This document shows positions 46,798 to 57,844 of a stretch of 64,000 bases of DNA, piece by piece (position 1 is the first letter of the stretch; each line of letters opens with the position of its first letter). A program made the position numbers and the translations under genes. Source of the DNA: Phlebiopsis flavidoalba (Eukaryota; Basidiomycota; Agaricomycetes; Polyporales; Phanerochaetaceae); the NCBI GenBank assembly GCA_035772785.1, contig JAOCPU010000034.1:186001-250000 (forward strand), written 5' to 3'. The notes under the pieces were generated by a model. The model did not search any database, was not told the origin of the DNA, and was given only the letters and a program-made list of their open reading frames with translations.

Positions 46798-47830
46798 ATG
46801 GCCGGTGAAGACGCTCTATTCAAGGCGCCTGTGCTCAGCTTGGATGGCAGCGGTCTCTACGGCATAGCCAGCTTGGTCGTGCTCGACAAAATGATGCATA
46901 TGCTTTCCCGATGGTGGTGATGATAAGGGTCGGCCGTTACCCCCTTGGGACGTATTCGAGCTCATCGGCGGTGCCTCATCCGGCGGACTGATTGCCATTC
47001 TCCTGGGACGGCTTGGACTAGACTGCGCTACAGCATGGAGGGAGTATGGTGAACATATTAGCCCACTTGTCCCCTGTACAACACTGTGATCTCACTAGCC
47101 ACGACAATTACGCCACGGTGCTCATGGAGGTATTCAAAAGGTACACGGAGCAACGCAATGCTCGAATGGAGGCCTCCCTCCAATCGCCTGTGTGAATTCC
47201 TCAGGAATCAAGCCGGTTCGGGTGAGCTCTTTCGTTGTTTCGAGCGAACCGTTTTTAATCGATGATTAGACCTTTGTAACAACGATGCAAGTGCGCGATA
47301 CGCCTCGTATATCCTGCATCCGCTCGTACGATACCCCCAAAGGGAACCCGGACACGGCTCTCAATTACGAATGGATGGTCTTGGAAGCCGCCATGGCCAC
47401 CTGCGCTCGTCATCCATACTCACCCCCTCTACGTATCCAAGACGAGATAGAAGTCACGAAGGTGATTTCCGTGCAGAGACCCGTCGCTGATGGGTCATGG
47501 AAACCCCATCCGCCTGGCGGCTGCGGAAGCTGACAGCCTGTTCGTGAGGGAGCACGGAAAAGTCAGACCAATATACATCAGCATAGGAGCTGGACGCTTA
47601 GCTGCTGAAAGCTTTTACCAATGCCAATACCAGAGGTATGAATCCTCGGTGCATATGCGTACGATACGCACTCACCACAAACGCTGGTCCGATCAGCGAT
47701 CTCATGCCGAACAGAGTGTTGCAACCATGTTTCACTCCATCGCCGCCCAAGAAGCCGAAGTGGCACACCTAAACATGGGAACTCGGTACATTACACATTG
47801 AGCCATTTGAAATATCATCCTCACATATTT
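46798..47830 (+). CDS. Patatin-like phospholipase domain protein (frameshifted)
   Basis: Predicted serine lipase with a Ser-Asp dyad, cytosolic or membrane-associated. The start MAGEDALFKAPVLSLDGSGL carries the oxyanion-hole block, DGSGLYG in place of the usual DGGGxRG. SLVVLDKMMH follows, then after a shift VFELIGGASSGGLIAILLGR with the nucleophile in G-A-S-S-G. Next are FVTTMQVRDTPRISCIRSYD then TPKGNP (about 47275-47345) and YEWMVLEAAMATCA. The Asp of the dyad is in DGS (47495), followed by GNPIRLAAAEADSLF. The tail EAEVAHLNMG fades near 47800. Substitutions in the oxyanion loop may be sequence error. In fungi such domains often head longer proteins; the following 1.1 kb may hold its C-terminal exons. 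Confidence 0.85.
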
Positions 47831-48925
47831 TTCAGTTCGCCCAGCACGTACCTGTTTTCGGCTGTGTCCCCAGCTCGCAATTGATCACACACATAGGATC
47901 AATGACGTTTATGAGATCGAGAAAGCGACCACTGAATGGCTTAACTGCGCGGGAATTCCGGACGCACACACAAATGCGACATGTAGTTGAGGCCCTACTC
48001 GGCGGCGTGGCCTTTTCTTGCTGAGCCGCCATCCCCTCCCGGAAGGAATAAACCGACCATCTTATAATCCTATTCTCGACAATGGTCGACCACATGAAAT
48101 TCACGACTGTCTCAAGTCAGTTGGCCGATTACTTTGCCATCGTCCCCCTTGCTGAGTAATAATACTTGCAGAGACTATCGTGTCGTATTCATTGGTAGAT
48201 GATGCTTCTCCAGTAAGTACCTCAAACACATTCTTTAGTCACATTGCTCTATAACCGCTGGTGCATGGCTAGATCGAGCACTTACTGGAAGGATGTCGCA
48301 GGCGCGCTGGGAGGCGTTTGCGCAAGAGACGGTTCGGGTGAGAAAGTTCGTTCGACATTCGCTTCGCCCAATCTAATCAACAATCCAAGAGTATCCAAGG
48401 TGAGTCTTGCCATAAAACTTTCGTGTTATGAAGAGCACAGCCTAACGCCGTCTGGAGACTCCTGCTGATGTTATCCGTGCATTCCAGACTGTTCGACCAT
48501 CTGGTAAGTCTATAACTTCTGCCCCTGTTTTCTTTCGAAGGAACTGATCACACGGCCTCGAACCGTCAGGGTGCGCATATTTGGGACCTCGACTGGAGGA
48601 GATTCTACAAGAGCCGTTCAATGAGATTGACGGCGAGTCTAGCCGGCAAGGTCGTTTATGCGGAGGTCAAGCCGCTGCATGTAATTATACCAACTACCCG
48701 GCGACTTTCGTATGTATTCCCATTTGGTTTGATGAGGCATCCGTCTGACATTCTTGACGATTTAGCGATTATCTACAAAACGCTCTGGCTGAGGTACTCA
48801 CAGCAAAATAGCAATGAGGAAACTACATCCAAACTCGATACACTGAAAATCCAGTTCATCCTCGTCGGTGAAAGTCAGTCGGGCGCAGCTCATGCTTTGT
48901 ACGACATTTTCACAGGCATTTGACC
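47831..48925 (+). other. Probable C-terminal exons of the patatin gene or a separate unnamed gene
   Basis: Open pieces: EIEKATTEWLN near 47910-47945, the frame 48244-48468 containing WKDVAGALGGVCARDGSG, and the 100-codon frame 48621-48923 with VVYAEVKPLHVIIPTTRRLS. Donor/acceptor-like GTAAGT and CAG sites lie between them. No domain was recognised. The first piece resembles the short helix that often follows fungal patatin domains. Confidence 0.4.
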
Positions 48926-49974
48926 CCTCAGTTCGTGAAACTCTCCATTGATAAATACCAAACACTGATCTCTATTGCAGCATATCGTCGATGTCTCAGG
49001 CTGAGTTTCGGCGATTTAACGCCAATCGCTTATAAAACATAACATGCTCTCAACACTACAACCGAACATCGGTGGCGACGTTGGCGCCCACCGCAAGCTC
49101 CATTCCAGATATGTTCCCAACGGATCCAGAAGCCCCAGGACGTCCCGGACCTCCGTACCCACATCCGGTACTAATCCCCCCGCACGCGCGATTCCCACTC
49201 CAGAGCCCCGACAACCGCTGTACCAGGAAGACTTTTAACTCTCCCGATGCAGTGAATGGTGTGGCGACTGTAACACAATCCACTAGTACCACGCAGATGC
49301 CGGGGCATCAACAACTCGGACGACGCAGGACCATGCCGCGTCCCCAGGACCTTCGAGCATATGACAACTATAGGACTTCTACAGCGTGAAAAAGCCCTAC
49401 GCACAACTCACGTTTACGGTCGATGAGGGTGTGAGGGAACTGGAGGCTTGAAAACCTGAGGTGATATATTAGACTTCCCATTCAAGATTGTTTTGTGCCG
49501 AAGCTTCGATATCTAGCAACAAGTTGTGGTTTTAGCTTGGATCTCGTGCGAGGTGTCACATGTATGTCGCATTGCGGCCTCATCTCGCAATATCATACCC
49601 TGATTGTTTGCACCGTACGATATTGTGCATCGTTAGTCACTGAGCTGCCTTGTCGCATGGATGGGGGGACGTGCTTCGCGCGGTATACGTGAGCCACGGA
49701 TATATAATAATATGTAGGCAATCTGTGAGCATAATCAGCCGCCGCGCTCCGAGGTTGCGAAGAGAAACATTTCAGAGAGAAAGACAAAGGACGATGCCCT
49801 CATGTCAGCCGGACGTAAATCAAGCCACTTCCCAAGGGCATTCGCATGACAGCACGAAAGCTGTCAGCATTCGCACCTTCGAAGGGTCATATGGCCCGGC
49901 AACGTATCATCCTGGAAAAATACACGGTAATGACACTTACAAAATATGCAGGTGTTGTGTTTAATGCCCAGTGC
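48926..49974. other. Intergenic
   Basis: A Pro-rich plus-strand frame (49072-49389) overlaps a Pro/Arg-rich frame in another phase; both look compositional. No gene is supported. Confidence 0.4.
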
Positions 49975-51440
49975 CTAATCTTCATCCTCATCGGTGAGCT
50001 CTTCTCGACTTGTACACCAGGATGCCTCTCCATCCCTGCCCTGCGTGCCCATGAGCGGCCGTCGGTGTACGGCTCGATGCGTAAAGGTACAAATAGCGTA
50101 TATAATGGGCTTCTATATGTCAGTCTCTGCGACCTTATTTTTATGAAGAGCGCGTACTATCCGTTCTTGCCACGATATTGAAGAAAAGTTCCAGGTTCTT
50201 GTGTTTACTAGATCAACGATCAACAAATGTCCCAACTTGGGGAGTAGTGACGAAGTGATTACTTACCCAAGATCATACGAATTCACGAAAACCTGTGTCA
50301 AATGTGAGCAATCTCGTAAACAACTGAGCACGCGAAACCGATGACCTCGCCACGAGACTTCGCAACTTTGCGATATTGTTCATGATCCTGGGATTCTACA
50401 GTCGTCTCCGCGTTGGCGACGCCCCAAAGGTGGTAGCCTCCCATCACAGTAACCGCAAAGAAACATGACCACGGCAAGGATATACTCCAAGAGGAATGCG
50501 ACTTCTGGCGAGTAATGGCTTCCACGTGTCCTAATTAAGAATAAAACACATATCGACATCCCAGTGACGGAGATAGACTCACATCGTACCATCCCAGCGC
50601 GGACCAAATGTGTTCCCAGCCTAATACCAGAAAACACAACGATGACAGACTGAGGTATGCACTACAACGGAGGTCAGATAGAGCATGAGAACGTGTGGAA
50701 GTCTCTTCACCTACAGGAATAGAACGAAGTGTCTCTCATTGTGCAATCCGACACACTGGTTTATCCCTGGAATTCGTCAATCTTCGAAGCAGCATAGCGA
50801 TGTTATACATACACTGCTTAATATTCAGTGTACTATCGATAGGGAACCTTCAACGCACATACTGGGCAATGATGATCGTATTTTAAGACGCAACGCTTGC
50901 ATATCCGGCAGTGGTGAGCTCGCTGTAATACACGTCAATGGGGCAGAACCAGCGGTAGGATTAAAACGCACCTCAGGCCGAATCTCGCCACACCTCCTGC
51001 ACTTTTGATATTAATGCCTTGGTCATGTTCAAGTCCTCAGACCATCTGACCCCATCCGATGGTCTATTCCCAATGGTACTCCGTTTCTTCGCCCACAGAC
51101 ATCCCGAGCCTCGCGGACGTGGTGAATCCGTCACGAACCCCGGTGCGATGGTACACACGTAGTAATAATGCATGAATAGGTTTGCCGCAATCAGCAGACA
51201 TAGCGGCGCAGAGACTAGCTTCCAGCGCAGCGAGGGAAAAATCACTTCGACTGAGTGGTGGGTTTCAGCTTAGCGCAACGTGGACCTCAAACCCCGAGTG
51301 CACTCACAGAAACAAAACGCCCCCACCGAGAGCAGAAGGACGGCAAGAGCGACGAACACAGGCCCTGCCGCCCCCGTCAAGGCATCGCCAGCGCGTTCCA
51401 CCCATTTAAAACATCGGAAAATTTGCTTTGCACATATCAT
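49975..51440 (-). CDS. DHHC-type palmitoyltransferase (frameshifted)
   Basis: Adds palmitate to cysteines of membrane-bound proteins at ER, Golgi or vacuole. [20 protein letters not shown] starts at 51440; a hydrophobic helix [19 protein letters not shown] follows. After an intron ending CACTCAG comes [20 protein letters not shown] then [12 protein letters not shown]. The DHHC cysteine-rich domain reads [18 protein letters not shown] (50916-50865); an intron interrupts, and [16 protein letters not shown] continues at 50785-50735. [17 protein letters not shown] and [20 protein letters not shown] (50500-50370) give the next helix and TTxE motif. [16 protein letters not shown] and [19 protein letters not shown] lead to EELTDEDED with stop at 49975. 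The DHHC-TTxE-NSYDLGxxxNLxxFF order is diagnostic. At least four frame changes. Confidence 0.93.
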
Positions 51441-51945
51441 AGCCGCGTGTAGGAGCGAGTGTAATGACGACCAGCGTGAGCAGCAAAAGAGTCAAACTAA
51501 ATTCGACAGCGATGTAGAGGCACAAGAATAGAAGTTCTTGGTGGAAGTCGTGAGGCCTGGGGAAGGTGTGGTCGGGTGAGGGGCTAAGTTCAAAGGAGCC
51601 TGTGCTCGCTAGCACCTCTGAAACCACAACAGGCGCCAGGCCTAGGGTGCGGGTGAGCTTCACCTGGGCCAAATCGTGGCACAAGACCAACGCCAAAAGC
51701 TCATACATATCCAATACATATTTGAACGAGCCAAATAAATGGAGAGTGTGATCACAAGTAGAGGGTAATATGCTGCCTAAGTACAGTACAATTTATCTCC
51801 AGGACGCATACAAAACTTGGGTGCCGTAGTTAGAATGTGTAAAGATGGAAGCAGAAACGTAAAGTGACAGGAAGGTCATGGTAAGAACGTGACACATGTA
51901 CTTTGGACGTGAAAATAATGAAGAACATGCGACCAATCAGCGTAC

Positions 51946-54025
51946 CTAGCTGGGGTGGTTGTACGTCGCGGTGTTCCTGGTGGCTTGCGCGGAGTAGGCG
52001 GGGGAACGCCTGTAAGGCGTCGTTCGGCAATGCCGGCCGAGGCGTCATGGGCCCGCTGGGCCTCCCCTCGCTGCGCGCCGCGCGGCATCTCCGACTTGCG
52101 TCTGCGGCCGTTCCGCGTCGACTCGGGACATGGCACGGAGCAGAGCTTGCGGGTTGGTGATAGGCGGTGGCCGTGATGACGAAGAAGGGAGGTAGGTCGA
52201 GAGGGCAGTTGTAGAAGAAGCGAGCAGCGGATTGTGAGGCTGTATTCGAGACGCTAGAGATAGATTGAGAAGCGAGAAGCGTCGGTTGAGGTCTGCTTCT
52301 GCGAGTCGAGTACCCTCTAGCGCAGCGTGTGCCAATGAATGGAGCCGGTCGGCCTGGCATAACATGAATAACACGAGCAAAGTAACATCTACATCACGCA
52401 CCGTTAACTCCAAATCTTCCATCCGTTGGGCAAGGGCGCTCTTTGTAGGTGTCGGTATTAACGAGGGTTCTCGCTAGAGCAAGACCGTCTCGACCGCGAA
52501 AGTGGTCAGGCAGATCACGGTCGCTGATCTCCCACAACGCTATGTCTTCGCTGTGGCCGGCCGTTTCCCTTTCGCCTTCGCGGATGGAAACTCTTTCTTT
52601 CGTTCCTCAAGCTCTGACAGGACTGTGGTTCGAAATGCGTTGTACGAGCTTCCTACTTCCACCCAGGCCTCATCCTCTTGTTTTAGCCTGGGTGGCCTAC
52701 TCAGCAAACACACATACGCCTAATAATGACGACTGACTGACCTTTGAATATGCGCGTTGAATCGCAACTCCCTCGCTCTATTCTTCACATTCTGCTCGTT
52801 CTCCTTCAACTGTACCTGGGCGCATCCCCGTCTCCCGGCCCACCATACACGTTTGTGTCGATTTGGTTCTCCGCCAACATCTTCACTACCTCCTCACCTA
52901 CGCCCTTCAACAATTGCATGTCCTCTTCGGATAGCGGTGGATCCTGCCGGAATCATTCGTGCTTCGTCTCGATGATGATGATGATGGGGCCACCTGGTTT
53001 ACTCGGTCCACCAATTCGTTGACGGCACGGTGTGAGCACCATATTAGTAGTTGTTGGGCACGTTTGGGGTTCAGGCAGCTCGATATCGATATGTTTATAG
53101 AAGCTTGAGTCGCGTACCGACGTGTGCGGTTGAGCTAAGTGCTTCGTTAGCGGGTTGAACGGTGCGAAGCGCGACATATATCTCATATGACGTACTGATG
53201 ACACCAGTGCTATGGTATGCCGAGCTAATACGTTTTTCCCGCGTGTCAGCGAACTCTTGCGGCGATGACTACCCTCTCCTCTGAGAAACCTATTCCTTTC
53301 CTGCTGAGGTGTCTCCTGCAACGGAAGTGGCTGCGAGATCTCGCGTATTCGACCGCGCGACTGATTCGACTTTGCTGGTCTGGAACCAGCACTAGGAGGA
53401 GGGAACTGAAATGCGGGGTCTACGTTGGCACTGGCGGCTTTGGACTTCCGCCGCAGAGCTTCTGTTTCCGACTGCATTTGCCGCACCTCCGCCTCCTCGT
53501 CAGCCTCGGCCACACTCCCAAGCACCTCCTTCTCTTTGCCCTTCGTAGCATGGCCAGTCGAGGGGTCACTAGAACTGGCTCTGAACTTCTTTGAAGGGTG
53601 TCCAGAGTGATTCCCATTGGTAAGGACTCCGTTTGTGGCTGTTCGGATCGATGGGGGAACTGAGGATGGACGAGTGGGAGCATGGGCCGGGAGTTCAGCT
53701 TCAGTGGGACGAGTTTCTTGTGAATGGGGCGGACGCGTCGATGATGCGCGCACGATTATGAGTCCGCCAGGTTGTTCTTCGCCTATGACTTTAAAACGCA
53801 TGTCAGAGCAAGGGACACGCGATAGGTCACGCGTATACACGTACGTTTGCGTTTGGCCGCAGCGGACTTTGTCGAAGACTGTGTGACGTACGCGATCAAT
53901 ACTGTGACAACAATGTACAAAGGAATGAATTATACATCTGTCCTAGGTTTCTTCGTAAGCTGATTCAGCGGGTTTCCATCCTCGCCTTTACGCTTGGTTG
54001 GAGGCGGTTGGCGGGATGGTAACAT
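51946..54025 (-). CDS. MIS13: Kinetochore protein Mis13/Dsn1 (frameshifted)
   Basis: Subunit of the Mis12/MIND complex that joins inner and outer kinetochore. The start MLPSRQPPPTKRKGEDGNPL (54025) gives NQLTKKPRTD, then a roughly 44-nt intron. The long second exon holds SKKFRASSSDPSTGHATKGK, then EVRQMQSETEALRRKSKAAS and DPAFQFPPPSA. RKSSLTRGK is followed, across a shift, by QPHTSVRDSSFYKHIDIELP, then EPQ. LLIWCSHRAVNELVDRVN, the Mis13 core, appears at 53040-52975. DVMKMLAE-type sequence at 52900-52860 and the helix FMLCQADRLHSLAHAALEGT lead to RRFSLLNLSLASR. SRVDAERPQTQVGDAARRAA, then ERRLTGVPPPTPRKPPGTPR end it near 51946. The SFYKHIDIELPEPxRAxQLLIWC block is distinctive. Its promoter region is shared with CYC1. 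Confidence 0.9.
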
Positions 54026-54511
54026 GGAGTCGTTGGGTTGGCGTGCTTGGAGGAGTTCGGTCGTCGTTGCAGAAGATATTAAAATCCCGTTCATTGAAGC
54101 GCGGCATGCACGGCAGAATCAGCAAGGATGGCGAACCGTACGCCAGGAACAACGAAGGGAACGCGTCGGGCGGCGGGCGCGATGGCGGCACAAATCAAAC
54201 GTGAAGGGGGGCGGAGTTTGATTTACTATCCCACGCGTTGCTTCAGTAAACAAGCAGAGTCCCGTGACTTAGACCCTAACCCCGCGTTGGATCTCTGGTC
54301 CGGTGCGGCTCGGATATAATTGGACAGCCGCCATTGGGCCGGGGACGAACCGGCATCCGGGCAACTTATATTCAGGCGAACCAGAAAAAGAAGAATTTCT
54401 GAGTCCTCACTCTGTCCTTTACACTACCCATCCCTCCTCCTCGTCTTCGTCGACGTCCTGTACAATCTTCCTTACCCCTTGCCCTCTCTTCACGACCCTA
54501 GATCTTAAAAC
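54026..54511. promoter_or_regulatory. Divergent promoter region, MIS13 / CYC1
   Basis: About 490 nt between two outward start codons. The CYC1 side carries a CT-rich leader (CCTCCTCCTCGTCTTCGTCG and a TCTCTTCACGACC stretch) just before the ATG, as in highly expressed fungal genes. CCATTGG occurs at 54332. No factor site is assigned with confidence. Confidence 0.5.
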
Positions 54512-55068
54512 ATGCCTTACGCTGCCGGTTAGTCCCATGTCGCGTCGAACAGCGAGCCTGGCTGACCACCTGTTCCGTGTAGGTGACGCTGGAAAGGGTG
54601 CTGGTCTCTTCAAGACTCGTTGTGCTCAGTGCCACACCCTCGGCGCTGGTGAGCCCCACAAGGTTGGCCCCAACCTGCACGGGTGAGTTCATTCCGTGCG
54701 ACGCGTCGTTCGGACGGAGTTGACGCGCCCGTTCTATAGTATCTTCGGTCGTAAGACTGGCCAGGGCGAGGGCTACTCGTACACCGCTGCCAACGTTTCC
54801 AAGGGCATCACATGGGACGAGAACACTCTTTTCGAGTACCTCGAGAACCCCAAGAAGGTTCGTCACTCTGGAGCTACTCGTCAACGACTGCGAGGCTGAC
54901 ATTATCTTCATTGCTTTAGTACATTCCTGGAACGAAGATGGCGTTTGCTGGTCTCAGAAGGACAAGGATCGCAACGACCTCGTCACCTACCTCAAGGAGG
55001 CGGTAAGTCTCTCGGTTCTCCATTAGCCCGAGAAATTTGACTAAGGACCTCCGCTCTAGACCGCATAA
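54512..55068 (+). CDS. CYC1: Cytochrome c, five exons
   Basis: Electron carrier between complexes III and IV in the mitochondrial intermembrane space. Exon 1 is 54512-54527 (MPYAAG start), exon 2 54583-54682, exon 3 54740-54857, exon 4 54920-55002, exon 5 55060-55068 (T-A-stop). Introns are 55, 57, 62 and 57 nt with GT-AG ends. The haem motif CAQCH is in exon 2, followed by [16 protein letters not shown]. Exon 3 gives [20 protein letters not shown] then [19 protein letters not shown]; exon 4 gives [12 protein letters not shown], with the axial methionine. Exon 4 is one A short near 54956, after which [15 protein letters not shown] resumes. The expected length is about 108 residues. That an essential gene differs from normal by a single base loss supports sequence error. 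Confidence 0.98.
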
Positions 55069-55899
55069 AATCCTCCGTAGAGACCCTGGACTTTCTATTG
55101 CATTATGTTTATATAATACCATTTCGGCGTAGTACCTAGACATTGTATATCCTCTGCATACACACCCATTCACGAGACGTCTTGCCTCGCGTGAGGAGAC
55201 CTAAAATTCGCATTCACTACGTCACACTCGGAACTCGGAGGTTGGAGCGAAACGATCCGAAATTGGCAACCGCTTGCCCCTGATCCTAACACCGCCAAAC
55301 AACACCGGCGTGTACTTCCTCTCCATCGCCCAATGACAACTCTTCCGTTTAATCATAGCCGCAGTCCAAGCGGCGATGTGAATCGCTCGAAACATTGTGT
55401 CGTGATTCAGTAGAATTATTGCGCTGCATCTCCCTCACTTACTCCGTAATATCATCAAGAACATTGCATCTTTGCGCCTTCGTACTGCCATTCTACATAT
55501 ACTACCTCTCATCTTGTGTGGACATTATCGCACACATCTCTCCAAGTGTGCTCGCTAGATACAAGGATTGAACGCAGACCATTTTTTTGATGCTGTATGA
55601 CTTGTAATTAGGATCGTCAGCAAGTGGTAGGTCAAAGTCCGCCGGCGTAGAGATCGTATTTTTACCTTCCTACTGCGGCATAACGCTTATTTTTATACGA
55701 CGATATATGACAGAAATAGACTGCAGAGAACAGTTGTGCCTCGAGACCTTCATCGAATGCCAGCTGCCCAAACCCCAGCAAATCTGCAGGGTCATCGGAG
55801 CGCTACGAGCAGGCGCTTACGGTGAACTCCGGCCGAGCGTGGAGTGGAAAGACTTTGTTAGTACTTTCACCATCCATACCTTATTTTTCCAAAGCCAAC
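55069..55899. other. Intergenic upstream of YPI1
   Basis: Terminator region of CYC1 and promoter of YPI1. An open plus-strand stretch 55707-55899 (LETFIECQLPKPQQICRVIG) runs into the YPI1 start but has no known motif. From 55069 to 55700 stops are dense in all frames. Confidence 0.45.
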
Positions 55900-56523
55900 A
55901 TGTCTCTACGCGCAGCACATCGTCCCATCCACGTCTGCGCCTTCCGATGGTTCTCGCACGATTACCCTTCGAGATTCACACCTGTAGAAGACGATGGTCC
56001 TTCCGTCCGGGAACGACGGAGAAGTTGGGACGCTCCACCTGCGGGGAGCCCCAAGGCAAAGGAACAGGAACAGACCATCTGTGGTCTGGAGAGACGACGT
56101 AGTCGATAACGAGGCGCAGGCAAGAAGTCCTCAAAGAGTGCGTAGAAAGCCATGTATATGCCCTCAATTCTAATGGTTTAGGATCTATAGTCTGCTGCAT
56201 ATACCACAAACCGAAGCGATTCGACGAGTCTTCGTCCGAAGAGTCCTCTGATTCTGACTCAGACGACTCAGACGATTCATGCGGCCATGACCATTCACAT
56301 TCACATTCCCATACCCCCGTCGCGCGAATGTTTCACCGCGAGATGGCTCCGATTCGCACTCCAGCCAAAGTTCTAATACGCTAAACGCCGCAAAAGCAGT
56401 ACCGTGGTCCATGAGATGGGCGACTCTGTGCGTGAGCCAAATGCGTACGAGAGGGTACCGGGGAACAAGTTTAGGAAGGGGAAAGCACCGGCTGGAGGTA
56501 ACCAAGGTGAGTTACCCGTCTAA
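55900..56523 (+). CDS. YPI1: Type 1 phosphatase regulator Ypi1 (inhibitor-3 family)
   Basis: Small disordered regulator binding protein phosphatase 1 (Glc7), mostly nuclear. After the ATG at 55900 the family N-terminus appears in the third frame: PSTSAPSDGSRTITLRDS. LHLRGAP and RPSVVWRDDVVDNE follow (56030-56118), the RVxW-type PP1-binding segment. A GTGCGT donor (56138) and TTTAG acceptor (56182) bound an intron of about 45 nt. The second exon reads CCIYHKPKRFDESSSEES, SDSDSDDSDD and CGHDHSHSHSHTP, the acidic/His-rich family signature, then SSNTLNAAKA, EPNAYERVPGNKFRKGKAPA and GGNQG. The stop is at 56521-56523. Two or three frame changes. It converges on the Rossmann-fold gene. Confidence 0.92.
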
Positions 56524-56707
56524 CATCTGCCGTGGATATGTCTCATCTACCTTCAGCATGAGAGTTGCTCTGTCCCATGGGGTATATGTAACATAATTGT
56601 AATCGTCGCGTACTGGGTTCGTGGAATGCATCTGCCATTTGTGCTCACTAAAGTCTGCTTTTGTTTTGGCATACCTTAGAGATACGATAGTCTCGAAAAC
56701 TCTTCGT

Positions 56708-57744
56708 TTATTCCAGCTAGCCATTACGGGTGCCAGCTTGAACGTACGCCAGAAGTCCGTACTATCCAATGCTCGATCAAAGTTGTCCGGCGTCCTTGGA
56801 AGTGCTCTCACACCCGCCTCCTTCATCAGTTCGAGGACCCATACACCGTAAGGACCACGGCTGCGATTCCTCTCCTCCGTATCCTTCTCGCCTGGTTGTT
56901 TGCTACCCCACGCGGCAGCCAAATCCCACCAATCGTACACTCGAGTATCCGTCAATATCCAACGCTGGCCGATCGCAAACGCAAAGTTCTCGTGTACCGC
57001 GATGACGGCTCGTGCGACATCTAGGCCGTGGATCATATGAAGGCTTCCCTACGTTCAATGTCTCGATTCAGAACTTATACCCGTATCGTCGCAAAGGCAG
57101 AGAATGTCACCGACCTTGGCTTTCAAAGCCTCCTTTGTGGGCGCAACACGTCCGACATAGTTCTTCATTGCTCTTTGCCCTCCCCAGAGCCCGGCCAAAT
57201 TCAGAACTGTTGTCCGCGACTTCGGCGATTTTAGTGCGAGCAGCTCCTTCTCCGCCGCCGCTCGTGGATTCGACTCGGTTATAGGGCGCATGTCGGTCCA
57301 CCCATCCCGGACCTTTGTCTGTGTCACTCGCCAGGCTCACCTACTACTCGCGTCATCATCAGTGTTTGTGTGCGGTGCATAAAAGTACTCATACACACGC
57401 CCCAGATTCCCGTCGACCCCAGCTGGATGAACGCGGGCGTGTGTCCCTGGTGTGTCTCCTCCATACAACACCTCACCAGCCGTTCCGACGCGCCCTTGAC
57501 TCTGATCGGGAACAGTGATGAGCACTGTGTAGGTGTCGCGCTGGGCTAGACCAGTGAACTGCGCCTTGTCCGGATGCTCGTCCGTTTGATTGAACTCGAA
57601 GGGGATCGTGTCCGGCTTCGGGTTGCCTGGGCGCGAGGTGGAGGCGAAGCTGTTGAACTCTCGCTCCTTGCACACAGGCGGCTCAAGGAACGTAGATGTC
57701 CAGCCTGCGCCGAGTATAAGGAGATCGACGTGCGCGTTCGACAT
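56708..57744 (-). CDS. NAD(P)-binding Rossmann-fold protein, fungal (frameshifted)
   Basis: Reductase/epimerase-like protein of unknown substrate. It starts MSNAHVDLLILGAGWTSTFL at 57744; GAGWTS is the glycine-rich dinucleotide loop. FASTSRPGNPKPDTIPFEFN and TVLITVP follow. An internal stretch gives DMRPITESNPRAAAEKELLA, then TTVLNLAGLWGGQRAMKNYV and GRVAPTKEALKAK (57300-57080). The last long frame has MIHGLDVARAVIAVHENFAF, then GQRWILTDTRVYDWWDLAAA, WVLELMKEAGVRALPRTP and STDFWRTFKLAPVMA. One missing base near 56718 would end the protein at the TAA at 56708-56710. The uncorrected frame runs on to 56512, inside YPI1, which makes the earlier stop more likely. The family is conserved in Agaricomycetes and the role is not established. 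Confidence 0.85.
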
Positions 57745-57844
57745 AGAGGTGTGGGTGCAAAGAGGCTTTGCGACCACTCCACGACCTCGTCGTGAGATCG
57801 AGGCCTGGGGCGTCTACGTAATGCTACACGAGAATCGAATGTAT

